A DNA stretch of 64,000 nucleotides from an uncultured bacterium (GCA_900551915.1 URXT01000009.1:3307-67306); one strand, 5' to 3'; positions 17,860 to 27,172 are shown, numbered from the stretch's first letter. The notes: generated by a model from the sequence alone, not told the origin. A program made the numbers and translations.

Positions 17860-18711
17860 ATGAAATTATGCGAAATTTACAATTCAGATAAACCTGTCAT
17901 TTCCTTTGAAGTCTTTCCACCGGAGAATGATGAAAAAATTCAAGAGCTTTATTCTGAAATAAAGCTTATGATGAATTGCAAACCGCAGTTCATTTCACTC
18001 ACATACGGCGCCGGCGGCAAAAATAACGAAAACTACAAAAAAGTTTTAAAAGCCTTAAAAATAGACTTAAAAGCTGATGTAATGCCGCATTTTACCTGCA
18101 TGTGCAGCGGCAAAAGTTTTATTGAAGAAAATCTTGAATTCTTAAAATCCGCTGGCATTGAAAACATTCTGGCTCTTCGTGGTGATATTCCGCAGGAAAT
18201 TAAAAAAATCTGCACTGATTTTTGTCATGCAAACGAACTCGTTGAATATTTAAAAAAGAAAACAGATTTTTCAATAGCTGTTGCAGGATACCCGGAAACT
18301 CACCTAGAAAGCGCTTCTGTTGAAGATGATATAAAATATTTAAAACAAAAAGTCGACGCAGGCGCAGAAGTTATTATAACCCAAATGTTTTTTGACAATG
18401 AAAAGTATTTCCAATTTTGCGAACACGCACAAAAAGCAGGGATTAATGTCCCTGTAATTCCGGGAATAATGCCTGTTATAAGCAATCAGCAGCTTTTAAA
18501 AATGACAAAACTCGCAAGAATTACAATACCAAAAACCTTTAAAGAAAAACTTGAAAAACATTCCGACAACAAAGCTTATATGAAAGAATTAGGAATAGAA
18601 TTTGCAACAGCTCAATGCCAGGCGCTGCTAGATAAAAAAGTTAAAGGATTACACTTTTTTACGCTTAACAAATCCTATTCAACAGTAAAAATTTTAGAAA
18701 ATATTTTATAA
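17860..18711 (+). CDS. metF: 5,10-methylenetetrahydrofolate reductase
   Basis: A 283-aa FAD-dependent TIM-barrel enzyme that reduces methylene-THF to methyl-THF for methionine synthesis. Key features are the N-terminal FEVFPPEN (catalytic Glu), LTYGAGG, LALRGDIP, the VAGYPETH strand and TQMFFDNEKYFQFC, plus PVIPGIMPV. It is slightly shorter than E. coli MetF and has no eukaryote-type regulatory domain. It lies 5 bp after the hexomutase gene and 22 bp before deoC, so it is probably in one transcript with both. Confidence 0.92.
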   Translation: MKLCEIYNSDKPVISFEVFPPENDEKIQELYSEIKLMMNCKPQFISLTYGAGGKNNENYKKVLKALKIDLKADVMPHFTCMCSGKSFIEENLEFLKSAGIENILALRGDIPQEIKKICTDFCHANELVEYLKKKTDFSIAVAGYPETHLESASVEDDIKYLKQKVDAGAEVIITQMFFDNEKYFQFCEHAQKAGINVPVIPGIMPVISNQQLLKMTKLARITIPKTFKEKLEKHSDNKAYMKELGIEFATAQCQALLDKKVKGLHFFTLNKSYSTVKILENIL

Positions 18712-18733
18712 ACCCACGGCAGGAGGAGAAATT

Positions 18734-19387
18734 ATGGAGAATTTAAACAAACATATAGAACATACCCTTTTAAAACAAGACGCGAAATACGAAGATTTTA
18801 TCAAACTGTTTGACGAAGCAAAAAAATACAACTTTCTCGGAGTTTGTGTAAATCCATTGTATGTCAAGCTTGCAAAAGAGCATCTTGCCGGAAGTAACAT
18901 CAAAATCGTTACTGTTGTAGGATTTCCGCTTGGAGCAAATAAGAGTCAGGTAAAGGCTTACGAAACCCAACAAGCAATAGAAGACGGGGCTGACGAAATT
19001 GATATGGTAATAAATGTTACTGCACTCAAAAACAAAGACTACGAATTTGTAAAAAAAGATATTGAAACAGTTAAAGCTTTTTGCAAAGATAAACCGTTAA
19101 AAGTAATTTTGGAAACAGATTTGCTTGACAAAGACGAGATTAAAAAGGCCTGTGAAATTTGTGTGCAAGCCAAAGCCGATTTTGTTAAAACATCAACAGG
19201 CTTTGTAAAAAATGGAGTTGGCGCAAAAGTTGAAGATGTGAAATTAATGTATGAAACTGTCTCCCCTCATGGCTTGTGTGTAAAAGCATCAGGCGGAATT
19301 CGCGACAAAGAAACCGCGTTAAAAATGCTTGAAGCCGGCGCAGAACGGCTCGGTACCAGCAGCGGTGTAAAAATTATCGCATCGTAA
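18734..19387 (+). CDS. deoC: Deoxyribose-phosphate aldolase
   Basis: A 217-aa class I aldolase that cleaves 2-deoxyribose-5-phosphate to glyceraldehyde-3-phosphate and acetaldehyde in deoxynucleoside catabolism. The Schiff-base lysine is K152 in DFVKTSTGF, and the proton-relay lysine lies in VKASGGIRD. IEHTLLK, VVGFPLGA and EIDMVINV are also typical. A strong AGGAGGAGA site precedes the ATG. Last gene of the operon. Confidence 0.95.
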   Translation: MENLNKHIEHTLLKQDAKYEDFIKLFDEAKKYNFLGVCVNPLYVKLAKEHLAGSNIKIVTVVGFPLGANKSQVKAYETQQAIEDGADEIDMVINVTALKNKDYEFVKKDIETVKAFCKDKPLKVILETDLLDKDEIKKACEICVQAKADFVKTSTGFVKNGVGAKVEDVKLMYETVSPHGLCVKASGGIRDKETALKMLEAGAERLGTSSGVKIIAS

Positions 19388-19445
19388 ATTTCTTTACAAC
19401 CGGCAATACACGTTTTGCAATAAAAATTATGCACCACAAAAGGTT

Positions 19446-20202
19446 TTACCTTGGTAAATTGTTGAAATAATCCTTTTCGGTTAATGCATAATATGTACAC
19501 CCTACGCCGTTAAATTCGTTCACGGATGAGACAGAACAGGTACTGCTCTTTACAGCGAATCTAGTATAGGGCGCCCCCATAGGCAAAAGTCTTCCATCAT
19601 CCATTAGCTGGAATGTAAAAAGATCATGCCCCCAACGGTTAGGATTTTTACGATATCCGTTTACATCAACGCTTATATATAAATCGCTTGTTTCATTAGG
19701 GTTTTCAATCATTATCAGGCTTCCATCATTTAAAATAAATTGTCCATCGTCAAATAAGGATAAACGTGTTAATGGAGTTTTATTAAAAGTCATGTAGGTT
19801 TTAGAATTACGCTCATCGTTGCCAGGATTACCATAGTATGGAATACACCCTTTTGCCTGTGAACCTGTTTGTCCACAGTCATGAATTATTTTAAAATAGG
19901 GTTTTATTTCTGTGTACAAAGTTACACCACCGGCGCGTGACGTCAAAATTTTACGAGTTAATCTTTCACCATGTTCTGCTTGATACATATCAAGCGCGTG
20001 CTGAATTACAGCATAATTTTTCTTTAAGGACGCCTCAAGCGCTTTATTCTGATTACGCGTAATCAGTGCAGGCAAAGTCATTGCAGCGACAATACCAATA
20101 ACACCCAGAGTTATAAGGACTTCGGCAAGAGTAAACCCTTGGAGGACAGTTTTATTGGAAGCCCCCCCCCCCCGAAAACTCAGTCATAGTCGCACTTTTC
20201 AT
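19446..20202 (-). pseudogene. Pilin-like gene shifted out of frame at a poly-G tract (pilin B, phase OFF)
   Basis: The gene has a promoter (20237-20265), an AGGAGG site and an ATG at 20202, then M-K-S-A-T-M-T-E-F-S and a run of 12 G. Read with 12 G, the frame gives GGGG-F-Q and a TAA stop. Read with 11 G it continues as S-G-G-G-A-S-N-K-T-V-L-Q-G|FTLAEVLITLGVIG and then an intact pilin body to the stop at 19446. The body is undamaged: ITRNQNK, MYQAEHGE, D-V-N-G-Y-R-K-N-P-N-R-W-G-H-D-L-F-T-F, and the KDYFNNLPR end. It is the closest paralogue of the 50735 gene. Typed as a pseudogene because this sequence is out of frame, but it is better read as a switchable gene in its OFF state. Confidence 0.85.
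20162..20173 (-). repeat. Poly-G tract (12 G on coding strand) in pilin B leader
   Basis: Twelve C on the + strand. The ATG-to-stop distance of pilin B is 757 nt, one more than a multiple of three, so one fewer G (11) restores the frame. Confidence 0.9.
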
Positions 20203-20236
20203 GTTATTTAATCCTCCTATATATCTTTTCATTTAT

Positions 20237-20265
20237 ATTATACCAAATTTTTAATGTATATGCAA
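20237..20265 (-). promoter_or_regulatory. Sigma-70 promoter for pilin B
   Basis: Minus strand: -35 TTGCAT (20265-20260), 17-nt spacer, extended -10 TGGTATAAT with TATAAT at 20242-20237. This well-formed promoter before an out-of-frame gene argues against old decay. Confidence 0.7.
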
Positions 20266-20283
20266 TTATAACAATCTTGACCA

Positions 20284-20292
20284 TGCTATAAT
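20284..20292 (+). promoter_or_regulatory. Extended -10 promoter element for flhB-fliA
   Basis: TGCTATAAT ending 23 nt before the flhB ATG. No good -35 lies at the right distance; extended -10 promoters can work without one. It diverges from the pilin B promoter within 50 bp. Confidence 0.55.
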
Positions 20293-20315
20293 ATTTATTA
20301 ATATAAGGAAGAACT

Positions 20316-21413
20316 ATGGGTGATGAAGATAAACAGTTTGACGCGACGCCCCGAAAACTTGAACAGGCGCGCAAAGAAGGACAGGTTGTAAAATCCAAAG
20401 ATTTTTCAACTGCAGTTTCGCTGCTTATTCTATTTACTGCAATTGTAGGACTTGCGCCTTTTATATGGGATCAGATTGCACAATTATTTACGCTTTTGTA
20501 TGAACAAATTCCAAACGCGCATGTAGAAAAAATCGGATTAACATATATTTTTACTGTAACTGTAAAAACTGCCGTTTTAATTATAGGACCAATCTTGTTT
20601 TTGGCTTGGCTGGTTGCAATTCTAGCAGATTTCATTCAGGTTGGGCCGCTTGTTGCAACTGCACCACTGGCGCCTAAACTCGATAAACTTAATCCGACAA
20701 AATATTTCAAAAACATCATGTCCATTAAAACCCTGTTTGAACTTTTTAAAAATATCGTAAAAGTTGTGCTTTTGGGTTATATAGGCTGGACAGTTTATAT
20801 GGCGCACATAGAAAATATTCTTATGCTTGCGGCAATTGACAACAACTTCGCAGTCATGATTGAATTCGGGAAGCTTATTACAGAATTTATTTTCAAAGCC
20901 TGCATTGCCTTTCTTGTAATTGCAGCCGCCGACTACGGCGTTACAAAATGGAAGTTCTTAAAAGACCAGAAAATGTCTTTTAAAGAAATTAAAGACGAAT
21001 ATAAAAACACCGAAGGCGACCCGAATGTTAAAGCTGCACTACGCCAGCGCCGTATGCAAATGCTTCAGCGCGGGATGATGGACGCGGTGCCGGATGCGGA
21101 TTTTGTTGTTACAAACCCTACGCATATCGCCTGTGCACTCAAATACAAAGCTGAAGAAATGGATTCGCCGATGCTGATTGCCAAAGGCACAGAGCTTATA
21201 GCAAAAAAGATTATAAATATTGCGCGCGAGCATAATATCCCCGTTATTGAAAACGCACCGGTCGCAAGAGCACTGTTTAAAATGGTAGATTTAAACCATC
21301 AAATTCCGCCGGAACTTTACAAAGCAATCGCTGAAATTTTACTTTTTGTTTACAACTTGAAAAATAACAGAAATCAGAGTAGAATAACTAAAGAGCCTAA
21401 TAATAAAAAATAA
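20316..21413 (+). CDS. flhB: Flagellar export apparatus switch protein FlhB
   Basis: A 365-aa inner-membrane component of the flagellar type III secretion gate that switches export from rod/hook to filament substrates. The N-terminal DKQFDATPRKLEQARKEGQVVKS segment is diagnostic, followed by four hydrophobic helices. The autocleavage site NPTH is at residues 267-270 (cleavage between N267 and P268). The C-terminal domain carries KGTELIAKKI and PPELYKAIAEIL. It starts a two-gene transcript with the fliA-type sigma gene, 2 nt downstream. No flhA or fliPQR is nearby. Confidence 0.95.
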   Translation: MGDEDKQFDATPRKLEQARKEGQVVKSKDFSTAVSLLILFTAIVGLAPFIWDQIAQLFTLLYEQIPNAHVEKIGLTYIFTVTVKTAVLIIGPILFLAWLVAILADFIQVGPLVATAPLAPKLDKLNPTKYFKNIMSIKTLFELFKNIVKVVLLGYIGWTVYMAHIENILMLAAIDNNFAVMIEFGKLITEFIFKACIAFLVIAAADYGVTKWKFLKDQKMSFKEIKDEYKNTEGDPNVKAALRQRRMQMLQRGMMDAVPDADFVVTNPTHIACALKYKAEEMDSPMLIAKGTELIAKKIINIAREHNIPVIENAPVARALFKMVDLNHQIPPELYKAIAEILLFVYNLKNNRNQSRITKEPNNKK

Positions 21414-21415
21414 TC

Positions 21416-22078
21416 ATGATTATGCAGGAAAAAAATAAATTACAAGAATATATTGATATAGTAAAGAAGGTGGCAAAGGTTGAGCACAGAAGAATTCCGA
21501 CTCATATGGTTGAGTATGAAGAGCTTTTGTCAATCGGGATTATTGCAATCCAGGCTCTAATAAAAAACAAAACCCCAGAACAGCTTGAAAGATATAATTC
21601 TGCTTATGTTGCCACTGCTGTAAGGTGGGCAATCCGGAACGAATTAAGAATACGTTACAAATGGTACTCATTAAAACATAAAGCAGACGATGAGATTGAC
21701 CCCGAAGAAGAAGTTGAAGGAATGGATATGCAAAAGGCAAAGGTTCGTGAAACCATTTACGAAACCGTTTTGTCTATTGACGGACTTGCGGCTGCGGCAA
21801 GCGACAATGATTCGCCTTTTGACTTTTTGAAAGACAATCATGCAACACCTGACGAACAGGCTGAAATTACCGAAATGGGCAGAATGATTCGTGCTGCGAT
21901 TTCAAAGCTTCCGCCAAAAGAAAGAACTGTTGTTGAATACAGATTTTACAGAAACATGCAGGTAAAAGACATTGCGACACAAATCGGACTTTCGCCCTCG
22001 CGCGTAACCCGTATTGTGCAGTCCTCGCTTAACTTTGTCAAAGAATACCTGAATTCACGGGAACAATACGATTATTAA
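21416..22078 (+). CDS. fliA: FliA-type flagellar sigma factor
   Basis: A 220-aa sigma-70 family protein (FliA/WhiG branch). Region 2 is seen in HMVEYEELLSIGIIAIQALIKN and the AVRWAIRNELRIRYKW stretch. Region 4 is LPPKERTVVEYRFYRNMQVKDIATQIGLSPSRVTRIVQSS, an intact HTH. The pairing with flhB supports the flagellar assignment; related WhiG-type sigmas cannot be fully excluded. It would direct late flagellar and chemotaxis promoters. Its end overlaps the convergent nucleotidase gene by 4 bp. Confidence 0.87.
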   Translation: MIMQEKNKLQEYIDIVKKVAKVEHRRIPTHMVEYEELLSIGIIAIQALIKNKTPEQLERYNSAYVATAVRWAIRNELRIRYKWYSLKHKADDEIDPEEEVEGMDMQKAKVRETIYETVLSIDGLAAAASDNDSPFDFLKDNHATPDEQAEITEMGRMIRAAISKLPPKERTVVEYRFYRNMQVKDIATQIGLSPSRVTRIVQSSLNFVKEYLNSREQYDY

Positions 22079-23661
22079 CTTGTTTTTGTATTTTTAACAT
22101 CAACATTAATAATTCGTCCATCTGATTTTATATGGATGGGAGAAGTTTGTTTTTTAATATATTCAGCTACAACAACATCTTTATCGTAGTCAAAAATTTT
22201 CTTAGCTTCTTTCAATCTGTGTGCTAACCCTAAGCCTCCGTCTTCGCTAATAAGACAGAAGTCATCAGTTGAAACTGAATAAAATTTATCTTTTCTAGGA
22301 TTTTTAATATCAATTGGAGTTTCATTATTATTCTTATCTATAAATGACATTGATAACAGTTCACCTTTATTATTAAAAGAATATTTCAAGCCTGATACCT
22401 GTACAATGCCCGGTCTGTGTGAAGTTGATTTTGTACTGTTTTCAACGCGTCTCTTGATTGCATGTACAATTTCATCTTCAGGCAAATCTACAACTAAAAC
22501 TTTATTAGCAAATGGAGATATGACAGCCAAATCTCTTGTATCGACACGCCCAGCTTCAAACTGTCCCCGGATGTTAGCGGCATTCATAAGAGCTATATCA
22601 GTACCTAAAACATCACGCATCGCATCTATCATAAAATCACAATGCGCGTTTTCTTGTAAATACATATCTTCAGGAAATTTTTCGCATGAGGCTATTTTTC
22701 CAACAACCTCAGCTTTTCCTAAAACATTTTCAAATTCTTTTCGTGCAATCATGCTTCTGCCGTAAGCTTCAGTTTTGCCTATGTTGTTTTGTGCTTTTGT
22801 TATAACACCATCATCATTAAATTCTACATTTAAAACACCGAAGTTCTTACCATCACGTCCTGCCTGAGTAATTACGACAGGTTCACCTGAAGGCGAATAG
22901 AACAAATTTTTATTTTCTTCAATACCTTCAAGCAAGTTGTGTGTATGGGCACCAAGAATAATATCAATGCCTTTAACTTGTTTAGCTAGTTTAACTTCCT
23001 GCTTATATCCGGAATGAGAAAGTACAATAATTTTATTTATCCCTTGTTTTTTAAACTTGTCAACTTCATTTTGAACAGCCTCGATTGTTTTATTAAAATC
23101 AGATTCTATATGCAAATCGGGAAGATGTTCCTGTAACTTCACATGAAGTGCCAAATCATGTGGTACTAATCCTATAATACCGTATTTGTGTCCGTTAATT
23201 TCTTGAATATAAGATTTTTCTATACATTTACTGATTGGGTTGTCTTTAGACGGATTTATATTTAATCCTAAAAATTTATATTTCTTATCTGCAATCAATT
23301 TAGCAAATTGTTCTGTAGGCATATCACATTCATGATTTCCCATAACTGTAGCCATGATTCCTGCCAAATTTAAAAAGTTATTAGCAACTTTAATTTGTTT
23401 TTCATCTTCACCTAGCATTATATCCCCAGATGCGAATTTCATTTTATCAGTTCCCTCAGGTGTAAAACTGTCAAATTGATTTACAGCATTCACTAAACGT
23501 TCCATTCTAATATTTTGCCCATGAATATCGTTCATATAAAAAATGCTTGTTTTTATCGGAGCCTGCTTCTTTTTGTCTGAATCTGCCTGAGGCATTTGCT
23601 GAGACTTTGACAAATGCTGACTTAAGAAATTTATTTTTGGATATATGTTGTAATTATTCAT
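22075..23661 (-). CDS. Metallophosphatase / 5'-nucleotidase family protein without signal peptide
   Basis: A 528-aa protein with the two-domain UshA architecture. The calcineurin-like metal site shows NDIHGQ (~44), ASGDIMLG, GNHECD (~108), LSHSGY and GAHTHN. The C-terminal 5'-nucleotidase domain shows ANIRGQFEAG and SPFANKVLVVDL. Homologues are usually exported, but this one begins with a polar ~38-residue tail (MNNYNIYPKINF, SKSQQ) and no hydrophobic signal, so it is either cytosolic or exported some other way. It would hydrolyse nucleotides or nucleotide sugars. Monocistronic and convergent with fliA. Confidence 0.88.
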   Translation of the reverse strand: MNNYNIYPKINFLSQHLSKSQQMPQADSDKKKQAPIKTSIFYMNDIHGQNIRMERLVNAVNQFDSFTPEGTDKMKFASGDIMLGEDEKQIKVANNFLNLAGIMATVMGNHECDMPTEQFAKLIADKKYKFLGLNINPSKDNPISKCIEKSYIQEINGHKYGIIGLVPHDLALHVKLQEHLPDLHIESDFNKTIEAVQNEVDKFKKQGINKIIVLSHSGYKQEVKLAKQVKGIDIILGAHTHNLLEGIEENKNLFYSPSGEPVVITQAGRDGKNFGVLNVEFNDDGVITKAQNNIGKTEAYGRSMIARKEFENVLGKAEVVGKIASCEKFPEDMYLQENAHCDFMIDAMRDVLGTDIALMNAANIRGQFEAGRVDTRDLAVISPFANKVLVVDLPEDEIVHAIKRRVENSTKSTSHRPGIVQVSGLKYSFNNKGELLSMSFIDKNNNETPIDIKNPRKDKFYSVSTDDFCLISEDGGLGLAHRLKEAKKIFDYDKDVVVAEYIKKQTSPIHIKSDGRIINVDVKNTKTS

Positions 23662-23740
23662 TTCACTAACCTGTTTTCTGATAGTTTAAACGTTTGTCAA
23701 AATAAAAATTGCTTTTATTTAAAGTTTTTGTTACAAAGCT

Positions 23741-25180
23741 TTAAGCGGCATTCTTTTCATTTTGCTGCTCTGCGGCTTTTTTTCGCATCTGGTTAAAGCT
23801 GTTAAAACCTTCAACCCAATTTTCTACAAGTTTTACATCGTCTTTCACAACCTCCTGAGGCAGGCCGGCATGGTGAATTTTAGGAAGTAAATATTCTGCA
23901 CTGTATTCTACCGCATTTGGAATGTCATCATCTGTGTCATTGCAGATATAAATTAATTTTCCGTCTTTATCATACTTTTCACCGATTATTGTTATTTCAT
24001 GACCGTTAATGATTTCGTTGTCAGGATTAATTTGTGTATATCCGATAATAACGTTTTCACCAAGCTTCAAGGCATCAGAAATCTGGCGTTTCATAGTATC
24101 AAAATCTGTCTCATAGCCAATCAATCTTGCGTTATCGTCTACGGTCTGGTATGTTACTGAAATCTTGTTTTTATCTTCTACTACTGACTCTGTAAATGTT
24201 TTTTCAAATTCAATCAAGCCTTTGTCATTTTGGTTAAATTTTCCTTTGCGCTTGTCGCTCAGAGAATCATAAGTCTGTTGAGACCCAATTTGCATTAAGG
24301 TTCCCTGCATTAAAGCATCTACAACAGACCGCTCATTTCCGTCACGGTTTGCAACCTGGATTTTTGCTCTGATATATGCATTTTTATCAGGTGCAAAGGT
24401 TAAATGAGCCTGATTAAAATCATCCATTTTATAAGGAACTTCAAAAGCATTTAAAAGCCAGATTGAGTCAAGAGTGTTATCAGTAAGGTTTTTAAGCTGG
24501 ATTGTTTTATCAACGGCCATTCTGGGTGAAGTTATGCCTTCAACAAATCTGGCAAATTCAGAAGGCATTTTCTTTGCAAGATTAAATTCAATACTTGAAG
24601 CAACACAGGTTCCCGAATGTTCAACATCAATATCAAGCTGTGCAAGTTTTCGCGGAATAAGTTTATCCTTATCCATTTTATGGTCAGACATGTAAGTATC
24701 GATTAGTTCGCTTTTCATTTCTTTGGGTATATCGCCAAATTGCTGGGTTATAACATGCGGATCTGCAAGCGTAGTTATTGTATCTTTAAGAATAATCTCT
24801 TTAGGAAGTCCGTTTGCGCGTTCTTTTGTTGCGATTTTATATAAGTTATCAAGCACTGTAGATTTGTCATTAGAATTCGAATTTAACAGAATGCCAGATT
24901 TTAAAAGTTCCTTCATCTGTTTTTTAGAGGTTTTATCAAGATTTGAAAGAATTGTATTATATTTATTCTTTTCCTCCTGACTGTTCATTCTGGTTCGAAG
25001 CGCAGAAGCAGTAAAGGAGGGATTAAACGGAATTGTATTAATTATAGGATTTGAAACATAAGAACAAGAAGCACCCTCCGGCTGAGCGGAAGTTTTTTTC
25101 ACCGCTGAAGTCTTAACACGCTCTGTTGTGTTATAATTATATTGTCGAGAATTTACACCTACTGAATACACTATTTTCAC
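23741..25180 (-). CDS. Orphan protein with candidate papain-like Cys-His-Asn site
   Basis: A 479-aa protein I do not recognise by name. C192 lies in HSGTCVASSIEF, a helix-start context typical of papain-like proteases. H394 lies in INGHEITIIGEKYD, followed by YICNDTDDD with N414/D415. The C...GH...N order and spacing match the papain/C39-like fold. No signal peptide or membrane helix is present. The N-terminal ~60 residues are Ser/Asn/Thr-rich and contain NPSFTA, a motif echoed in other orphan proteins of this window. Monocistronic, divergent from the TOPRIM gene. Protease function is inference. Confidence 0.75.
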   Translation of the reverse strand: MKIVYSVGVNSRQYNYNTTERVKTSAVKKTSAQPEGASCSYVSNPIINTIPFNPSFTASALRTRMNSQEEKNKYNTILSNLDKTSKKQMKELLKSGILLNSNSNDKSTVLDNLYKIATKERANGLPKEIILKDTITTLADPHVITQQFGDIPKEMKSELIDTYMSDHKMDKDKLIPRKLAQLDIDVEHSGTCVASSIEFNLAKKMPSEFARFVEGITSPRMAVDKTIQLKNLTDNTLDSIWLLNAFEVPYKMDDFNQAHLTFAPDKNAYIRAKIQVANRDGNERSVVDALMQGTLMQIGSQQTYDSLSDKRKGKFNQNDKGLIEFEKTFTESVVEDKNKISVTYQTVDDNARLIGYETDFDTMKRQISDALKLGENVIIGYTQINPDNEIINGHEITIIGEKYDKDGKLIYICNDTDDDIPNAVEYSAEYLLPKIHHAGLPQEVVKDDVKLVENWVEGFNSFNQMRKKAAEQQNEKNAA

Positions 25181-25266
25181 TCCACTTATTTATATAAACA
25201 ACAATAACTCAAAAAAATTGCCAGTGGAGAAAGAAAATAGTTAACAAATGTAACAATGAGGAAATA

Positions 25267-26268
25267 TTGGAAAAGATTAAAATAAAACCGCTCACAATAG
25301 ACCAGCTTAAAATTTCAATTGACAGACTCACAAGGTTTAAAAACACAGAAACCAAGTATTTGAGGGTTTTTAAAGATATTATCACAAACAATTTGATTGC
25401 TCCGAAGTTCAAAAAATCAGAACTCGATGAACTTGATTATTCGATTTTAAGAGAACTGGCAGAAAAAATTATTAATTTCTCTCTGGAAACGCTAAATATC
25501 AAGTCTGACGGGGATTTACTTATAAACCAGAGACTTTATGATTATGAAAAATCTGTTTTCGTAATCAGTCCTGAAACAGAGCAATTACTCAAAAATAGAA
25601 TTAATTACAAAGGGTTTTTAACACTTTTATCAGAAAATGAAGTTAAAAATCTTCTCTGGCTAAAAGAATTAAATTCAACCGGTGAAATAATTTCTTTACG
25701 CGAAGAAAAGTCACTTCATTTTCCGGTAGAAAAAGTTATTATTTGCGAAGGAATAACTGAAGAAACACTGTTGCCTGAATTTGCGCGGATTTACGGGGAA
25801 GATTTTGAGAAAAAAGGTATTCATATAATTTCAGCAGGCGGCAAAAATCAGGTTGTAAAAACATATTACCAATTGTCAGAAATACTAAAACTGCCGATAT
25901 TTGTGCTTTTGGATAAAGATGCTTCAGAAAATCTTAATTTAATTAATTCAAAATTACGTTCTTGCGATAGAGTTTACATATTGAATTGCGGAGAGTTTGA
26001 GGATTTGCTGACGCGAAATTTACTTGAAAGAACCTTAAATTATGCTTTTGAAAATATTTCTCTTGTGGATTTAAACATTTTGGAGGAAAACCTTCCTACA
26101 GTCAAAAAGCTTGAAGAGATTTTCAAGCATCGAGGCCTTCATGAGTTTAAAAAATCAGAGTTTGCGAATCTGGTGAAAATTAATATTTCAGGCAAAGAGG
26201 ATTTGTCAGAAGAAATAATAAAAATACTTGAACAAATACAAGAAACCCTTTTAAAAACACCTAAATAA
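25267..26268 (+). CDS. TOPRIM-domain protein (OLD-nuclease-like, no ATPase domain)
   Basis: A 333-aa protein. The second half has a TOPRIM fold: the acidic VIICEGITEETLLPEFARIYG (Glu ~160), IHIISAGGKNQV, IFVLLDKDASEN (DxD ~218) and an acidic EFEDLLTRN. This is the pattern of the OLD/RecR/primase TOPRIM group, closest to OLD-type nucleases. The normal N-terminal SMC-like ATPase is absent; residues 1-150 are instead a charged helical region. The start is taken as TTG at 25267, with GAGGA 5 nt before it. It might act in DNA repair or defence with an ATPase encoded elsewhere. Confidence 0.75.
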   Translation: MEKIKIKPLTIDQLKISIDRLTRFKNTETKYLRVFKDIITNNLIAPKFKKSELDELDYSILRELAEKIINFSLETLNIKSDGDLLINQRLYDYEKSVFVISPETEQLLKNRINYKGFLTLLSENEVKNLLWLKELNSTGEIISLREEKSLHFPVEKVIICEGITEETLLPEFARIYGEDFEKKGIHIISAGGKNQVVKTYYQLSEILKLPIFVLLDKDASENLNLINSKLRSCDRVYILNCGEFEDLLTRNLLERTLNYAFENISLVDLNILEENLPTVKKLEEIFKHRGLHEFKKSEFANLVKINISGKEDLSEEIIKILEQIQETLLKTPK

Positions 26269-26272
26269 AGCA

Positions 26273-26299
26273 AAAGGAACTTAGAAATAAAGTTCCTTT
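26273..26299 (+). terminator. Terminator-like hairpin after the TOPRIM gene
   Basis: Stem AAAGGAACTT / AAGTTCCTTT, 10 bp with a 7-nt loop. The following T run is only three bases, so it is weak on the + strand; on the minus strand an A-rich flank gives a better U run for the flagellar operon. Confidence 0.6.
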
Positions 26300-26335
26300 G
26301 TAAAATGGAGTTTAATTTATTAGTATATTGAAAAA

Positions 26336-27172
26336 TTAGTTTCCAACAAGTCTCAAAGCTTCTTCTAAGAGCTCTTTATTTGTAGAAACAAGTTTATTTG
26401 AAATTTCCATCTGAAGTTTCGCCATCTGGAAATACGAAATATTACCTTTAAAGTCAGCATTTGACATTTCCAAAAGTCCTGAACGTATTTGACCTACCCC
26501 AAGAAGCGGTTTGCCGGAGGCTTCCGTTTCAATAAAATAGCCTTCCTTAATTTCATACAAAGCTGCTGCATTATGGAAATTACGTGTTGTCACACGATAG
26601 AGCGGAACGGTTCTTTTGCCTCCGTCAGCTTTTCCGTAAATTGTTCCGTCTTCTTTTATTTCGTAATCGTCGTACTTGCCAAGATACTTGCCATTAGCAG
26701 GGTCAATCCACATTTTGATATTTGTTGTCGGAATGTCAAGCGAACCGCCTTTCAAAGCAGTTTGCTCATACAAATCCTGAGATACGGATTTTGTACCTTG
26801 CATAATCTCGCCTTTGTCATTCAAAATGTAGCCCTGGACAGTATTACCGTTTTTAGCTCTGTAAACTCCCTCGCCGTCAAATTTAAACTCACCTAAACGA
26901 GTATAAACACTTTTGCCTTCTGCAGTTTTTGTTAAGAAAAAGCCTTTGCCTTCAAGAAACAGGTTATCATTTGAGGTACCAGGAGTTGATTTTCCCTGAC
27001 CTGTTTTTTTATCATAGTCATCGGCTATTGCTCCGCCGAGAAAGGTTTTGAAATTTACCTGCTGTTCTCTGAAACCCGGCGTATAAATATTTGTCATGTT
27101 ATGCGCAATAACATCCATCCAGTTTTGCGTTGATTTCTGGGTATTTAGCGCGGTTGTGTAGGAATCATTCAT
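26336..27172 (-). CDS. Flagellar basal-body rod/hook protein of the FlgF/FlgG family
   Basis: A 278-aa axial flagellar protein. The N-terminus shows the family signature (LNTQKSTQNWMDVIAHNMTNIYTPGFREQQV), the middle DNLFLEGKGFFLTK and GEFKFDGEGVYR match the FlgE/F/G core, and the C-terminus LLEMSNADFKGNISYFQMAKLQ is the second coiled-coil segment. Length is closest to FlgG/FlgF, too short for a hook protein. Start at ATG 27172, with GGAGAAAG upstream, which overlaps the fliK-like stop by 8 bp. Confidence 0.87.
   Translation of the reverse strand: MNDSYTTALNTQKSTQNWMDVIAHNMTNIYTPGFREQQVNFKTFLGGAIADDYDKKTGQGKSTPGTSNDNLFLEGKGFFLTKTAEGKSVYTRLGEFKFDGEGVYRAKNGNTVQGYILNDKGEIMQGTKSVSQDLYEQTALKGGSLDIPTTNIKMWIDPANGKYLGKYDDYEIKEDGTIYGKADGGKRTVPLYRVTTRNFHNAAALYEIKEGYFIETEASGKPLLGVGQIRSGLLEMSNADFKGNISYFQMAKLQMEISNKLVSTNKELLEEALRLVGN

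Noticed and set aside
20277..20292. TTGACC next to TATAAT upstream of flhB as a -35/-10 pair
   Set aside because: The two are only 4 nt apart, far too close. The extended -10 alone is the better reading.
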